Below, piece by piece: positions 1-9,610 of a stretch of DNA of 64,000 bases (its first letter is position 1; each line of letters opens with the position of its first letter). This stretch comes from Nostoc sp. ATCC 43529 (GTDB taxonomy: Bacteria > Cyanobacteriota > Cyanobacteriia > Cyanobacteriales > Nostocaceae), in contig LWTK01000030.1 in assembly GCA_003326205.1 (NCBI GenBank), positions 107,011 through 171,010 of the forward strand. The letters run 5' to 3'. A program made the translations under genes and the position numbers. A model generated the notes under the pieces. That model was not told where the DNA came from, searched no databases, and saw nothing but the letters and a program-made list of their open reading frames with translations.

Positions 1-33
1 TAATGTATCAGATAAAATTCTAAATAGCATGAC

Positions 34-81
34 TTCTGAATTCAGAATTCTGACTCCTGAATTCAGAATTCTTCTTCTGAC
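34..81. repeat. Palindromic EcoRI-like short tandem repeat
   Basis: Two copies of TCTGAATTCAGAATTCT-like sequence separated by a few bases, each palindromic around GAATTC. The same motif recurs near 14700, 16290-16330, 22171-22198 and 55300-55325, always between genes. It is a dispersed intergenic repeat of the kind common in Nostocales; no function is visible. Confidence 0.7.
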
Positions 82-85
82 TTTT

Positions 86-526
86 TCAGTAGCATCGAAA
101 TGCACAAGAAGAAGATTTGACCTGAAAAAAATCTTTCATGACTCGTTTGAGCGAACTAAACTTAACCCGTCTGATAGCCTGATTAACTTCTACCCACTGG
201 CGTTTTCTTTTAGTTGCTTCTGGATAATCTTCACTCAGGATATCCACTGGCAATAAATACATTTTGACCCGGTAGGCTTTACCTTGTTTGCGGTATTTAT
301 AAGTACCCAGTTGATTACCGTCCACCTGGCCAATCACCCCTGCTTCTTCCCAAGCTTCTTTGGCTGCTGAATCTGGCGGACTCATGCCTGATGGAATATC
401 TCCTTTGGGAATTACCCAGTGTTGATGGTTACGAGTCGTAATCAACAAGATTTCGACTTTACCATTGTTAACTCTATAAGGAATGACTCCAGATTGTTTA
501 AAAACTTTGCTAATTTTTCGACCCAT
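86..526 (-). CDS. Nudix hydrolase
   Basis: A 146-aa protein of the usual size for a single-domain Nudix hydrolase, which cleaves nucleoside diphosphates linked to another group. A Nudix box is visible around residues 42-65: a glycine 14 positions ahead of KEAWEEAGV, which fits the REUxEExGU part including both metal-binding glutamates. The upstream Glu of the canonical GX5E part is Met here, a deviation also found in some family members. The pattern of basic residues and the short C-terminal helix resemble the diphosphoinositol-polyphosphate phosphohydrolase-like branch, but the substrate cannot be read from sequence. Nothing nearby suggests an operon: the next gene upstream on this strand begins about 290 bp away. 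Confidence 0.9.
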   Translation of the reverse strand: MGRKISKVFKQSGVIPYRVNNGKVEILLITTRNHQHWVIPKGDIPSGMSPPDSAAKEAWEEAGVIGQVDGNQLGTYKYRKQGKAYRVKMYLLPVDILSEDYPEATKRKRQWVEVNQAIRRVKFSSLKRVMKDFFQVKSSSCAFRCY

Positions 527-818
527 GCAACTTACATCCTGTACTGTTTAATTGTTTTGTACAATGTTTATTTCACAAAGTCGAGAGCTGATACCGGGTA
601 ATTTTTGATTTATTTTTTTATTTATAAGTAAGTCGGCACAAAAAAACCGAACTGTTTGACAAAAAGTAAACAAGGCTCAAACCATTTTTCCCCCGTTCCT
701 TACTCCCTGCTCTCTGCCTTTTTCCAACAATAATTATTTACGCTGATGACTTACTTAAATTTCTTTTTTCGTCACTTCGATATAGACAAAGGTTAATCGC
801 ATCTCGACCCGCTTGTTT

Positions 819-1721
819 TTACATTTCTTGACTACTTTTTAGCCGAGCGATGTCACGCAAGGGTGGTGCGCCAAACAATCGACTATATTCACGGCTAAAC
901 TGTGAGGGGCTTTCATAACCCACGTGATGACTAGCTGTTGCTGCATCCATACCCTGCCCCAGCATTAACCTACGGGCTTGTAGGAGCCGGAGTTGCTTTT
1001 GATATTGTAAAGGACTCATGGCAGTGACAGATTTAAAATGATGATGAAGAGATGACGGACTCATGCAGGCTTCGCGAGCGATCGCCTCAATGCGAAATGG
1101 CTTTTCATAGTTCCATTTGAGCCAGTTAATCGCTCTGCTGATCCCCTGAAGTCGTTTATCGGCTAAGGCTATCTGTCGCAATCGCGCACTTTGTTCACCT
1201 GATAGCAAACGGTAGAGAATTTCTCGTACAACCAAAGGCGCAAGGATGGCAATATCTTCAGGGGTTTCCAACAGCCTTAAAAGTCGGGTGGCTGCATCCA
1301 GCAGTTGGGGACTAACAGGACTTAAAGACAAGCCCGGTGGTTGTTGGTTAGCAGTAGCGTCTAGTTTCACTTCCATCATCAGTGTACTGAGTTCTCCCGG
1401 ATCTAAATCTAGCCGGAGGCATAGATACGGAACGGTTGGTGTTGCTTCAATCACTTGACCCACCACAGGCAGATCGATGGACACTACCAAACATCGATCT
1501 CGACCATAAACATACAAATTGTCTGCCAACATCACCTGTTTCTTGCCTTGAGCGACGATGCATAGAGCAGGCTCATGCAGAGCATACAGAGGCATAGTTG
1601 GTTGCGAGGAGCGGATTAAAAACAACCGCTCGATCGCCGTGGCATGGACACCATCTGTTTTACTGTTCTGTGCAATCAAATTGGCAAGCTCTGACTGCTG
1701 CTTTCTAACTGTCTGTTCCAT
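819..1721 (-). CDS. AraC-family transcriptional regulator
   Basis: 300 aa, standard for a one-component AraC regulator. Residues about 25-175 form the N-terminal AraC_N-type ligand-binding region (ERLFLIRSS..., PALCIVAQGKK). Residues about 193-291 hold the paired helix-turn-helix DNA-binding domain, with the family signature in the second HTH (HHVGYESPSQFSREYSRLFG). The YqhC-type N-terminal domain is typical of regulators that control an adjacent oxidoreductase. The gene is divergent from a short-chain dehydrogenase starting at 1960, leaving a shared control region of about 240 bp, so regulation of that dehydrogenase is a reasonable inference. The inducer is unknown. Confidence 0.93.
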   Translation of the reverse strand: MEQTVRKQQSELANLIAQNSKTDGVHATAIERLFLIRSSQPTMPLYALHEPALCIVAQGKKQVMLADNLYVYGRDRCLVVSIDLPVVGQVIEATPTVPYLCLRLDLDPGELSTLMMEVKLDATANQQPPGLSLSPVSPQLLDAATRLLRLLETPEDIAILAPLVVREILYRLLSGEQSARLRQIALADKRLQGISRAINWLKWNYEKPFRIEAIAREACMSPSSLHHHFKSVTAMSPLQYQKQLRLLQARRLMLGQGMDAATASHHVGYESPSQFSREYSRLFGAPPLRDIARLKSSQEM

Positions 1722-1959
1722 AATCTCGCTTGAAATCTTTTATGAGACTAACATCCAGGACAGCCCCAATATATTCAACCACTTCTGGTGGTCTAGCTTT
1801 TGAGCGTAGGCAATAAAAAGAATGCAGGATTAGGCAAGAATTGAGCAGGTTCAGATTAACGTATCACGTTTTGACTCTCTTAAATTAAAAGTGTGCTGGA
1901 CATCCAATCAACCCAAAGTTCCACGCAATATCGAATTATTTAGATACCTAATTGATTTT

Positions 1960-2694
1960 ATGACTACCAACCAACAAAAAGTCGTATTGATTACGGGCGC
2001 AAGCAGCGGCATCGGTGAAGCAACAGCACGTCTACTCGCTCGCAAAGGTGTCCGCGTGGTGCTGGGCGCAAGGCGCACTGAGCGGTTGGAAACCCTCGTG
2101 GCTGCCATCTGCTCTGAAGGCGGCTCGGCAGAGTACCAAACTCTCGATGTCACTAGTCGTACTGACTTCCAAGCCTTTGTAGAATTTGCTCAGAACAAAT
2201 TTGGCCATATTGATGTCATCGTCAACAATGCCGGCGTCATGCCACTCTCGAAGCTAGAAGCCCTCAAGGTTGATGAATGGGATTGGATGATTGATGTCAA
2301 CATCCGTGGCGTACTCAACGGCATCGCCGCCGGACTGCCCGTAATGAAACGTCAGGGGTTCGGCCAGTTCGTTAACCTGTCCTCCATTGGTGGACACGCC
2401 GTTTGGCCAACCTCCGCCGTTTACTGTGCTACCAAGTTCGCTGTCCTGGCGATTTCCGACGGACTGCGCCAGGAAAATACCGACATTCGTGTAACAGTGA
2501 TTTCACCGGGTGTAACTGAGTCCGAACTGGCCGATAGTATTACTGATGCCGAAGCTGGCAAAGGGATGCAGGAATTCCGGAGAATAGCACTTCCGGCCGA
2601 GGCCATTGCCAAAGCGATCGCCTTTTCCATCGACCAACCAGACGATGTGGATGTCAACGAGATTATCGTGCGCCCCACAGCCAGCCCGTATTAA
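1960..2694 (+). CDS. Short-chain dehydrogenase/reductase (SDR)
   Basis: From the ATG at 1960 the protein is 244 aa, the classical SDR length; an upstream in-frame start at 1891 would add 23 residues before the Rossmann fold and is unlikely. Motifs: TGASSGIG (residues 12-19, NAD(P) binding), NNAG (89-92), catalytic Ser141/142, Tyr155 and Lys159 (YCATK). An Arg-rich stretch after the second beta strand (GARRTERLE) suggests NADP(H) preference. It is the divergent neighbour of an AraC regulator, an arrangement frequent for aldehyde-responsive reductases. Substrate unknown. Confidence 0.93.
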   Translation: MTTNQQKVVLITGASSGIGEATARLLARKGVRVVLGARRTERLETLVAAICSEGGSAEYQTLDVTSRTDFQAFVEFAQNKFGHIDVIVNNAGVMPLSKLEALKVDEWDWMIDVNIRGVLNGIAAGLPVMKRQGFGQFVNLSSIGGHAVWPTSAVYCATKFAVLAISDGLRQENTDIRVTVISPGVTESELADSITDAEAGKGMQEFRRIALPAEAIAKAIAFSIDQPDDVDVNEIIVRPTASPY

Positions 2695-2705
2695 ATCTCA
2701 ATGAA

Positions 2706-2770
2706 GAAGGCAGGGGGCAGGAGGCAGGAGGCAGGAGGCAGGAGGCAGAGGGCAGGAGGCAGGAGGCACA
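2706..2770 (+). repeat. Heptamer tandem repeat (GGCAGGA)n
   Basis: About nine copies of a 7-bp unit (GGCAGGA with single-base variants) between the SDR gene and the end of the kinase gene. It is the same family, in opposite orientation, as the array inside the CHAT gene at 58318-58446. Confidence 0.85.
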
Positions 2771-2781
2771 AGCGCCTTGGG

Positions 2782-5700
2782 TTAACCCTGAGCCTGAATC
2801 GGTATGAGAATGGTAAATTCAGTTCCCTCACCTGGTGTAGAACTCACATCCAAAGTGCCACCATGTTTTTCTACGACAATCTGATGGGCGATGGCCAGAC
2901 CTAAACCTGTACCTTTGCCAACACCTTTAGTAGTAAATAAATGGTCAAATATTTTTTCTTTAACTGACTCATTCATCCCCTGACCATTATCAGCAATGGC
3001 AATTTTGACATTTTTATCTACTACTGAAGTTGTAATTGTAATTTGGTTAGGATTGGCTTTAATTTCCTCAAAGCTGCGTCCGTGGTTTGCTTCTTCTAAT
3101 GCATCAATGGCATTAGCCAAGATATTCATAAATACTTGATTTAATTGACCCGGAAAACACTCAACTTGTGGTAAATTACCATAGTTGATGCTAACTTCAA
3201 TGGCAGGACGTTGGTCATTTACTTTCAGGCGATGTTTTAAAATTAAAATTGTGCTATCTAAACCTTCGTGAATATGAAAACGTACTTTGTAATCTCGATC
3301 TGCACGGGAGAAAGTTCTTAAACTAGTGCTGATATTTTTCAAGCGATCGCAGGCGATGGTCATGGAATCAATTATCTTGGGTAAATCTGCCAAACTATAA
3401 TCCAAATCAATTTCTTGGGCATGGTCTATAATCTCATCTCCTGGATTGGGTAGATTTTCTTGATATAGTTTCAAATGTTCAACAATATCAGCAAGAGTGG
3501 GTTTAGCTTGTTTCAGACTGGCAGCAATAAAACCGAGAGGATTATTCATTTCATGAGCTACCCCAGCAACTAAGTTACCCAGAGCAGACATTTTTTCGCT
3601 TTGTACGATTTGTAACTGTGCTTGTTGTAAATCTTGGATTGCTTGTTGCGCTTGTTGATAGAGTTTGGCATTTTCCAAAGAGATGGCGGCTTGAGTGCAA
3701 AGTAGATTCAGCAGTTCGACGCGCTCATGGGTAAAGGCTCCAGTTGTTAAGTTGTTCTCCAGATACAGCACGCCAAGAAGTTTGCCTTGATGCAAAATTG
3801 GCGTACACAGGACACTCTTGGGCTGTTGGCGTAAAATGTAAGCCTCAGTTAATAACAATGGATGCTCCATTGTATTCACGATCGCAGTTGTTTTTAAGCT
3901 GCGTTTGACTGTGTTAACTAGACTCACAGGCACATCCTTACTTTCTGACAGCAGTATGGACTGCAAAACCACCGCAGGTTGACCAACTTGAGCCACTCCC
4001 TCGATACTAAGTTGATTTTGATTGAGCAACATCAACACACATTTATCTGCACCTGCGGTTGCGGTGACGATTTCTAGCAGTGCTGACAGTAGTTTGTCGA
4101 GTTGAATTTCACTCGATAGGTTTTGAGAGGCTTTGAGGATGGCACTCAAATCTAAAGATGTGGATACACTACCATTCCCCGATGAGGAGGTTTGAGAAAT
4201 AAATCGGCTTTCACCTGCATACACAGTTTCATTAGGCGTATATCCCCTAGCAGACTGTTGCAAAATTGTTGTTAATAATTGGGGATAGCGTTGTTCTAAG
4301 TCGGTAACTTTCGCTTTTGCACCCCAATGAGCATAACCATAGTAGGCTGCAATTAAATAATCTTGAGCAATGCGCTCTTTGCACCAGTCGAGGTAAAATT
4401 TAGCAGCGAGTTCGTTAGCGATCGCTTCTTCTTGGATATAATCATTTTCGTTAGCTTCTTTGATGGCGCGATCATAGAATTCTAGAGCTTTGGCTTTATT
4501 ACCTTGTACTCGCTCTCGTTCTGCCTCCACTAAATAAAACTTGTGCAAAAAATTCATTGGTGCGTGGCTTGCCCATAGCTGAATTTTTTGCTGATTGTTT
4601 GCCACTCGATTTAAGATATATTCTTGCTCTGAATCTGGCACTGATGAATAAATTGCTAAGTGCGCCAAAGAATCATAAAAATTGAATACTAGGACGAAGA
4701 TGGTTCCTTGTATTGCATCTAAATATTCTTGGGCTAGCAGTGCATTTTGGCAGGCATTTTGGTATTCACCAAACAGAAAACAAAGAATCGTTTTATTAAA
4801 GTAAAACTGAAATAATGCAGTGCGATCGCTCCCATGATTCAGCACCTGCAAGCAAGTTTCTTCATCGCAAAATTCACCACGAAAGTTGCATGGTTCTCCA
4901 GATGGATTTAACAAATTCAAAACTGACTGTTGATAAATGCCTAGTATATATAAAATATTTTCTTGCTTTAGTTGAGTCAAGACATCACTTATGGTTGCTA
5001 TTTCTTCTTGTAATACACTTAACTCATGCCCGACTAAATATGTATTTTGGCATTTCGTTAAGGCAGCATAACCAACAAATTCTAAGTTGCCACTTTCCAC
5101 TGCGCTTTGATAACTTTCCCACAAAATTGGCAATGTTTCTCGCAAATGAGCTTTGCCAAAAATTGTCGAACATCCTGCAACCATAAATGCAGATGCTTTC
5201 ATCTCTGGAATATTGAAATTTTCTGCTAACTTTAAAGCTAATTTGCTAGATTGATAAGCTAAGTCAATATCTTGAAATTTTTCATTTAAGATAATACTGT
5301 AACAAGCGTAACCATAGCTGGAGAAAATTGAATTGCCATAGGTGATTGATAAGTTGACCAGTTTGCAAATTACCAAGGGAAAAATTTCGGGTGCGGCTTG
5401 ATAGGTAGCAGTACCAATACTATTTAAGATCCTGGCAGCTGCTAATTTTTCGATATCTCTCATCAAAGGCAAGTTAATCAAATCTTCGATATTCTTGCTA
5501 TTTAGATTATTTGCAGTTTCAGTAATTGCTTGTTGAGTATCTGAGGAATCGGGTGATTCGGGTATACTTACTCCTACTAATTCCAAAGCTTCTAACCCAA
5601 TTTTGACAGCTTGCAACTTTTTAGCTTGAGCCATTTCAGCTTGGATTTTAACAGCATAGACTTTCATTTTGTCGATGGCAGTTTTAGCCTGTTGGAGAAC

Positions 5701-8298
5701 AATATCTGCAAATTGCTCCATCTGTTGAAAATCACCACTCAAGTAGGCGGTTTCTGTTGCTAGTTCATACAGCGGTAAGCTGAGGTCATATTGTGTTTGC
5801 CAGCAAGACTCTTCACCAAGGTTCAACAAACAAATCCCTGTGGTGGAATACTCCAAAGCTGCAGTGTAGGCTGTTGCGATTCTGGCTTTTTGTCCTGCTT
5901 TGAGATTGAGTCCAGCGAGTTGTATTTGCTGCGAACGTTCAAGAATTAGAGATTTGCCAATGTTGAGTTGATTGACAATTTCAAACAAATTTTCTTCTTG
6001 TTCTGCTGCTTTTGTATTTTTGAGTAGCAGTTGACCAATTTTCAAGTGCGTTGCTTGTTTTTGTTCATCTGGAATTAAGCAATAGGCAGCTTGTTGGACG
6101 CGATCGTGCAAAAATTTATATGTAATTGTTATTTGTCCTTGGTCATTGGTTATTTGTTGTAGTCCATCTACGGATGACGAATGACTATTGACTAATGACT
6201 CTTGTTGATAAAATTTATAAACCTCACTTTGGGGTAAAATCAAACGTTCTTGTAATGGCTTCCACAAAGCAGCAGCGGTTTCTACCTCCGATAATTGAGA
6301 AACGATCGCTAATGTTTTTAAATCAAATTTATTGCCAATACAAGCAGCTAACTGCAACACAAATTGAGTAGATTCAGGTAACTTTTGCAATTGCCATGCC
6401 ATGAATTCCACCACATCTTCTGTGAGAGCTTGCTGATTGACCTGAGCGATGTCACATTGCCAACAGCCTGACTCTGAGTTGAACTCAATCAACCCTTCTT
6501 GGTGTAATGCTTTGAGAAACTGCGTACTAAAAAACGGGTTGCCTTTAGTTTTTTGATATACCAATTGTGATAATGGAAATGCCACATCTGTTAGGCACGC
6601 AAGGGTATCAGCAACTAAATGATTTAATTTCAAATGACTCAGCGGTTGCAAGGTAATTGTGTTAATTTTTGCACTAGCTTTGCGAACTTCATCCAATACT
6701 AATATTAAAGGATGTGCTACCGATACCTCATTATCCCTATAAGCTCCAATTAATAATAAATATCCCAGACTTGTTTCATTCATTAATAATTGCAAAAATT
6801 TCAAAGAAGTCGCATCTGCCCACTGCAAATCATCTAAGAAGATTACTAGGGGATGTTCTTGGGTGGCAAATATTTGAATAAATTTTGTCAATATTAAATT
6901 AAATCTGTTTTGGGCGGCAGTTCCTGATAGCTCTGGTATCGCTGGTTGTTTGCCTATAATTATTTCTAATGCGGGAATAACTTCTTTGATTACCTGTGCG
7001 TTTTCACCTAGTTCGCCAAGAATTTTATCTTTCCATTGTGCAATTTGAGCATCGCTTTGTGTTAAGATTTGCTCGACTAAATTCCGAAACGCTTGTACGA
7101 AGGCAGATAGGGGAATACTGCGATTAAATTGGTCAAATTTACCTTTAATGAAATATCCCTGTTTCCTGACAATTGGTTTGTGAACTTCGTTAACAACGGC
7201 AGTTTTACCAATTCCAGAAAAACCGGCAACTAACATCAGTTCGCTACTACCAAGAGCAACTCTTTCAAAGGCTGCTAGTAGTTGTTCGACTTCGTTTTCT
7301 CTGCCATATAATTTTTCCGGAATGATAAAGCGATCGCACATGTCCCGTTGACCGATAATGAAAGGATCGATCTTGCCTATTTGCTGTAATTGCACTAAGC
7401 AATTTTCTAAATCAAATTTTAGTCCCAGGGCACTTTGATAGCGATCTTCTGGATTTTTTGCCATCAATTTCATCACAATATCTGACAAAACCTCTGGAAT
7501 TTCTTCCCTTTTTTCTCCTAATTGATTTGGCAGTTTTGCAATATGACAATGCACCAATTCCATTGCTTCGTTAGATTCAAAAGGAAGTTCCCCAGTTAGT
7601 AGTTCATAAAGAGTGACACCCAAAGAATAGAAGTCGCTGCGGTAGTCGATACCCCGGTTCATTCTTCCTGTTTGTTCTGGCGACAAATAGCTTAATGTTC
7701 CTTCTAACCCGTTAACATTTTTAATTTCAGTGGTTTCTTTAGGTAGCAGGGAAGCAATACTAAAATCTATCAGCTTGACTTGTTTTGTTTGGGGATGAAT
7801 CAGAATATTGGCAGGTTTGATGTCTTTGTGAATGACACGATGACAGTAGAGGCCGTGAAGAATATCTGCTAATTGTAGGGCAATTTCCAAAACCTCAGTT
7901 ATCGAAAGTAATTGGTCTTGGGTATATATTCTTAAGGAAACGCCACCAAAATCCTCCATCACTAGGGCGTAACTATTGCGGTATGGTTCCAAGCACAAGA
8001 AACGCACAATTCCCGGAATCTCTAAATTGTTGGCGATGCTGTATTGATTGCGAAACTGCAATAGTTCATTGAAAGTGGGATACTCTCGTTTCAGGAGTTT
8101 GATAACTACTGGTTGGCTATCTAACTCTCGTATCCCCCGGTATACTATTGTTCTAGAACCACAATACAGTTGCTCGACCAGATTGTATCCGGGAATTGAA
8201 AAGGTAAAATCTAATACTGCGTTCATTGCAACTGACTCCATACCAAATTTTAATATTCTATGAGTCAGTATTACCTCGTGTGGTATAAAAGTAGCCAA
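2782..8298 (-). CDS. HstK-type hybrid Ser/Thr kinase and sensor histidine kinase
   Basis: An 1838-aa multidomain signalling protein of a family abundant in Nostocales. In order: a eukaryotic-type Ser/Thr kinase at about residues 35-300 (Lys67, HKDIKPAN at 157-164, and DFS rather than DFG at 178-180, followed by a SPEQ motif); an AAA/STAND-type ATPase beginning about 325 with a Walker A at 358-366 (GFSGIGKTA) and a downstream DDLQW Walker B; a long alpha-helical TPR-like region; a GAF domain at about 1390-1555; and a histidine kinase with phosphoacceptor His1582 (AHEMNNP), an N-box (NAIDAL) and a G-box (GKGTGLGLA). It has no membrane segments, so is probably cytosolic. ATGs at residues 20 and 25 may be the true start, since the conserved fold begins at residue 34. 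Signal and target are unknown; no response regulator is adjacent. Confidence 0.92.
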   Translation of the reverse strand: MATFIPHEVILTHRILKFGMESVAMNAVLDFTFSIPGYNLVEQLYCGSRTIVYRGIRELDSQPVVIKLLKREYPTFNELLQFRNQYSIANNLEIPGIVRFLCLEPYRNSYALVMEDFGGVSLRIYTQDQLLSITEVLEIALQLADILHGLYCHRVIHKDIKPANILIHPQTKQVKLIDFSIASLLPKETTEIKNVNGLEGTLSYLSPEQTGRMNRGIDYRSDFYSLGVTLYELLTGELPFESNEAMELVHCHIAKLPNQLGEKREEIPEVLSDIVMKLMAKNPEDRYQSALGLKFDLENCLVQLQQIGKIDPFIIGQRDMCDRFIIPEKLYGRENEVEQLLAAFERVALGSSELMLVAGFSGIGKTAVVNEVHKPIVRKQGYFIKGKFDQFNRSIPLSAFVQAFRNLVEQILTQSDAQIAQWKDKILGELGENAQVIKEVIPALEIIIGKQPAIPELSGTAAQNRFNLILTKFIQIFATQEHPLVIFLDDLQWADATSLKFLQLLMNETSLGYLLLIGAYRDNEVSVAHPLILVLDEVRKASAKINTITLQPLSHLKLNHLVADTLACLTDVAFPLSQLVYQKTKGNPFFSTQFLKALHQEGLIEFNSESGCWQCDIAQVNQQALTEDVVEFMAWQLQKLPESTQFVLQLAACIGNKFDLKTLAIVSQLSEVETAAALWKPLQERLILPQSEVYKFYQQESLVNSHSSSVDGLQQITNDQGQITITYKFLHDRVQQAAYCLIPDEQKQATHLKIGQLLLKNTKAAEQEENLFEIVNQLNIGKSLILERSQQIQLAGLNLKAGQKARIATAYTAALEYSTTGICLLNLGEESCWQTQYDLSLPLYELATETAYLSGDFQQMEQFADIVLQQAKTAIDKMKVYAVKIQAEMAQAKKLQAVKIGLEALELVGVSIPESPDSSDTQQAITETANNLNSKNIEDLINLPLMRDIEKLAAARILNSIGTATYQAAPEIFPLVICKLVNLSITYGNSIFSSYGYACYSIILNEKFQDIDLAYQSSKLALKLAENFNIPEMKASAFMVAGCSTIFGKAHLRETLPILWESYQSAVESGNLEFVGYAALTKCQNTYLVGHELSVLQEEIATISDVLTQLKQENILYILGIYQQSVLNLLNPSGEPCNFRGEFCDEETCLQVLNHGSDRTALFQFYFNKTILCFLFGEYQNACQNALLAQEYLDAIQGTIFVLVFNFYDSLAHLAIYSSVPDSEQEYILNRVANNQQKIQLWASHAPMNFLHKFYLVEAERERVQGNKAKALEFYDRAIKEANENDYIQEEAIANELAAKFYLDWCKERIAQDYLIAAYYGYAHWGAKAKVTDLEQRYPQLLTTILQQSARGYTPNETVYAGESRFISQTSSSGNGSVSTSLDLSAILKASQNLSSEIQLDKLLSALLEIVTATAGADKCVLMLLNQNQLSIEGVAQVGQPAVVLQSILLSESKDVPVSLVNTVKRSLKTTAIVNTMEHPLLLTEAYILRQQPKSVLCTPILHQGKLLGVLYLENNLTTGAFTHERVELLNLLCTQAAISLENAKLYQQAQQAIQDLQQAQLQIVQSEKMSALGNLVAGVAHEMNNPLGFIAASLKQAKPTLADIVEHLKLYQENLPNPGDEIIDHAQEIDLDYSLADLPKIIDSMTIACDRLKNISTSLRTFSRADRDYKVRFHIHEGLDSTILILKHRLKVNDQRPAIEVSINYGNLPQVECFPGQLNQVFMNILANAIDALEEANHGRSFEEIKANPNQITITTSVVDKNVKIAIADNGQGMNESVKEKIFDHLFTTKGVGKGTGLGLAIAHQIVVEKHGGTLDVSSTPGEGTEFTILIPIQAQG

Positions 8299-8350
8299 TA
8301 GAGATTACACTGAGATTATCTCTATTTATAATACTAATACACTGCTAAAA

Positions 8351-9601
8351 CTACTGAGATTTCCAAATTACAGTTCCATTTTCAAGGATGAAATCAAAAT
8401 TTAGCCAATAAGCTAACTTTATTGGTAAGCGCACCGATTCTTTTTCTAAAGATTCAATTCCTTGTAATCCTAATTCTTCAACTATGGGATGGCTAGCAAA
8501 GTTGTAAATTTTTAGCTCAAATTTATCACCTACATCACCAAAACTGAGAATTTTCCCTTGATGATATTGGGATATTTTCATTAAACATTCCACGATCGCT
8601 TGATAACAAGCACGTCTACCATCTTCTATATCACGAAACTGTTTCAGAAAAACAGCACGAACTGATTTATATGTCAAAGACTCGATAATATTTAGCGGTA
8701 ACGACCAACCAAAACTAGGAATCTCTATATTTCCTTGGTTTTGGAAAATTAACTTTCTGATTACTTCCATTAATTCATCAGGAGTATTTAATGTTTGCTC
8801 TCGCTGAGTTTTGTCCTGCTTTTCTATTTGCACTACTTCTAACAAACGCTGTTTTTTTGCCTGAGCTTCAGAGCTAAAATTTTTCCACGCTAGAGTGTCT
8901 ACAGTAAATAATTCTGGCTTTTGTTCGGGATGAGGAATTTGAAAAAAGCCAATTTCTTTACAAATACCATAAATTTCGCGTCCCGAAACTAAAATTGGTG
9001 AATCATTGACAAAAATATAGGGCATAAAACAAACTAAACGCTCTCCAACAAAGGCTGACCCTACTTGTTTACCTGCTACAGCCACAACCCAAAAAACAGC
9101 TTCCTCTTCAGAACAGTAAACTTTTTCGCTGTCAGGTCTTTCTATAGAACTTAGTGAATCTATAGTTGCCAATGTCATTAGAACATAATTTGTCGCAGGA
9201 CGGTATTGAACCTTTCCATCAGAAGGTTCATTCAGGTATTTATCGCATAGTTTTTGTAATTTTTCTAAAGAACCTTCCAAGAAAAATCCATAAACGTTAG
9301 CATTTTTAAGATTAAAAGGTTGCAGAAAACATTGTTCGTTTGGACGCTCGATGTATTGAGGATATTTTGCGGAATAATTAGCATCTGGAAAAAATTGCTT
9401 GACAAAATTGTTAACTTCTAATTCAGTTTTTTCACCTTTAGCAGCTAACTCTTGAATTAGTTGTTCGAGGGGCTGTGGAGGTTTAGTTAAATCTTGTTGC
9501 AATTTTTGTGGATTGCTAAGGAATTCCATAACAGAACTGGCTGCTCCCATAGCAATACGAAAGCCAGTTTGTAATACTTCAGCAGAGCTATTGATATTCA
9601 T
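8351..9601 (-). CDS. Acetoacetate-decarboxylase-like protein of the isoprenoid-like cluster
   Basis: 416 aa. The central part (about residues 130-230) resembles the acetoacetate decarboxylase superfamily: PYIFVNDSPILVSGREIYG followed by Ile-Cys-Lys-Glu matches the family pattern in which a GRE-x-x-G segment precedes the Schiff-base lysine; here the candidate is Lys215. A Cys replaces the usual residue before it. N-terminal and C-terminal parts have no recognisable domain. The gene is 9 bp downstream of the FAD oxidoreductase gene, so the two are probably co-transcribed. By context it may act on an isoprenoid-derived product; catalysis is inference because many superfamily members are not decarboxylases. 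Moderately sure of the fold, unsure of the reaction. Confidence 0.55.
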   Translation of the reverse strand: MNINSSAEVLQTGFRIAMGAASSVMEFLSNPQKLQQDLTKPPQPLEQLIQELAAKGEKTELEVNNFVKQFFPDANYSAKYPQYIERPNEQCFLQPFNLKNANVYGFFLEGSLEKLQKLCDKYLNEPSDGKVQYRPATNYVLMTLATIDSLSSIERPDSEKVYCSEEEAVFWVVAVAGKQVGSAFVGERLVCFMPYIFVNDSPILVSGREIYGICKEIGFFQIPHPEQKPELFTVDTLAWKNFSSEAQAKKQRLLEVVQIEKQDKTQREQTLNTPDELMEVIRKLIFQNQGNIEIPSFGWSLPLNIIESLTYKSVRAVFLKQFRDIEDGRRACYQAIVECLMKISQYHQGKILSFGDVGDKFELKIYNFASHPIVEELGLQGIESLEKESVRLPIKLAYWLNFDFILENGTVIWKSQ

Positions 9602-9610
9602 TAACCACCT

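Noticed and set aside
2782..8298. DFS instead of DFG as sign of a dead kinase
   Set aside because: This change is usual in HstK-type dual kinases and the other catalytic residues are present.
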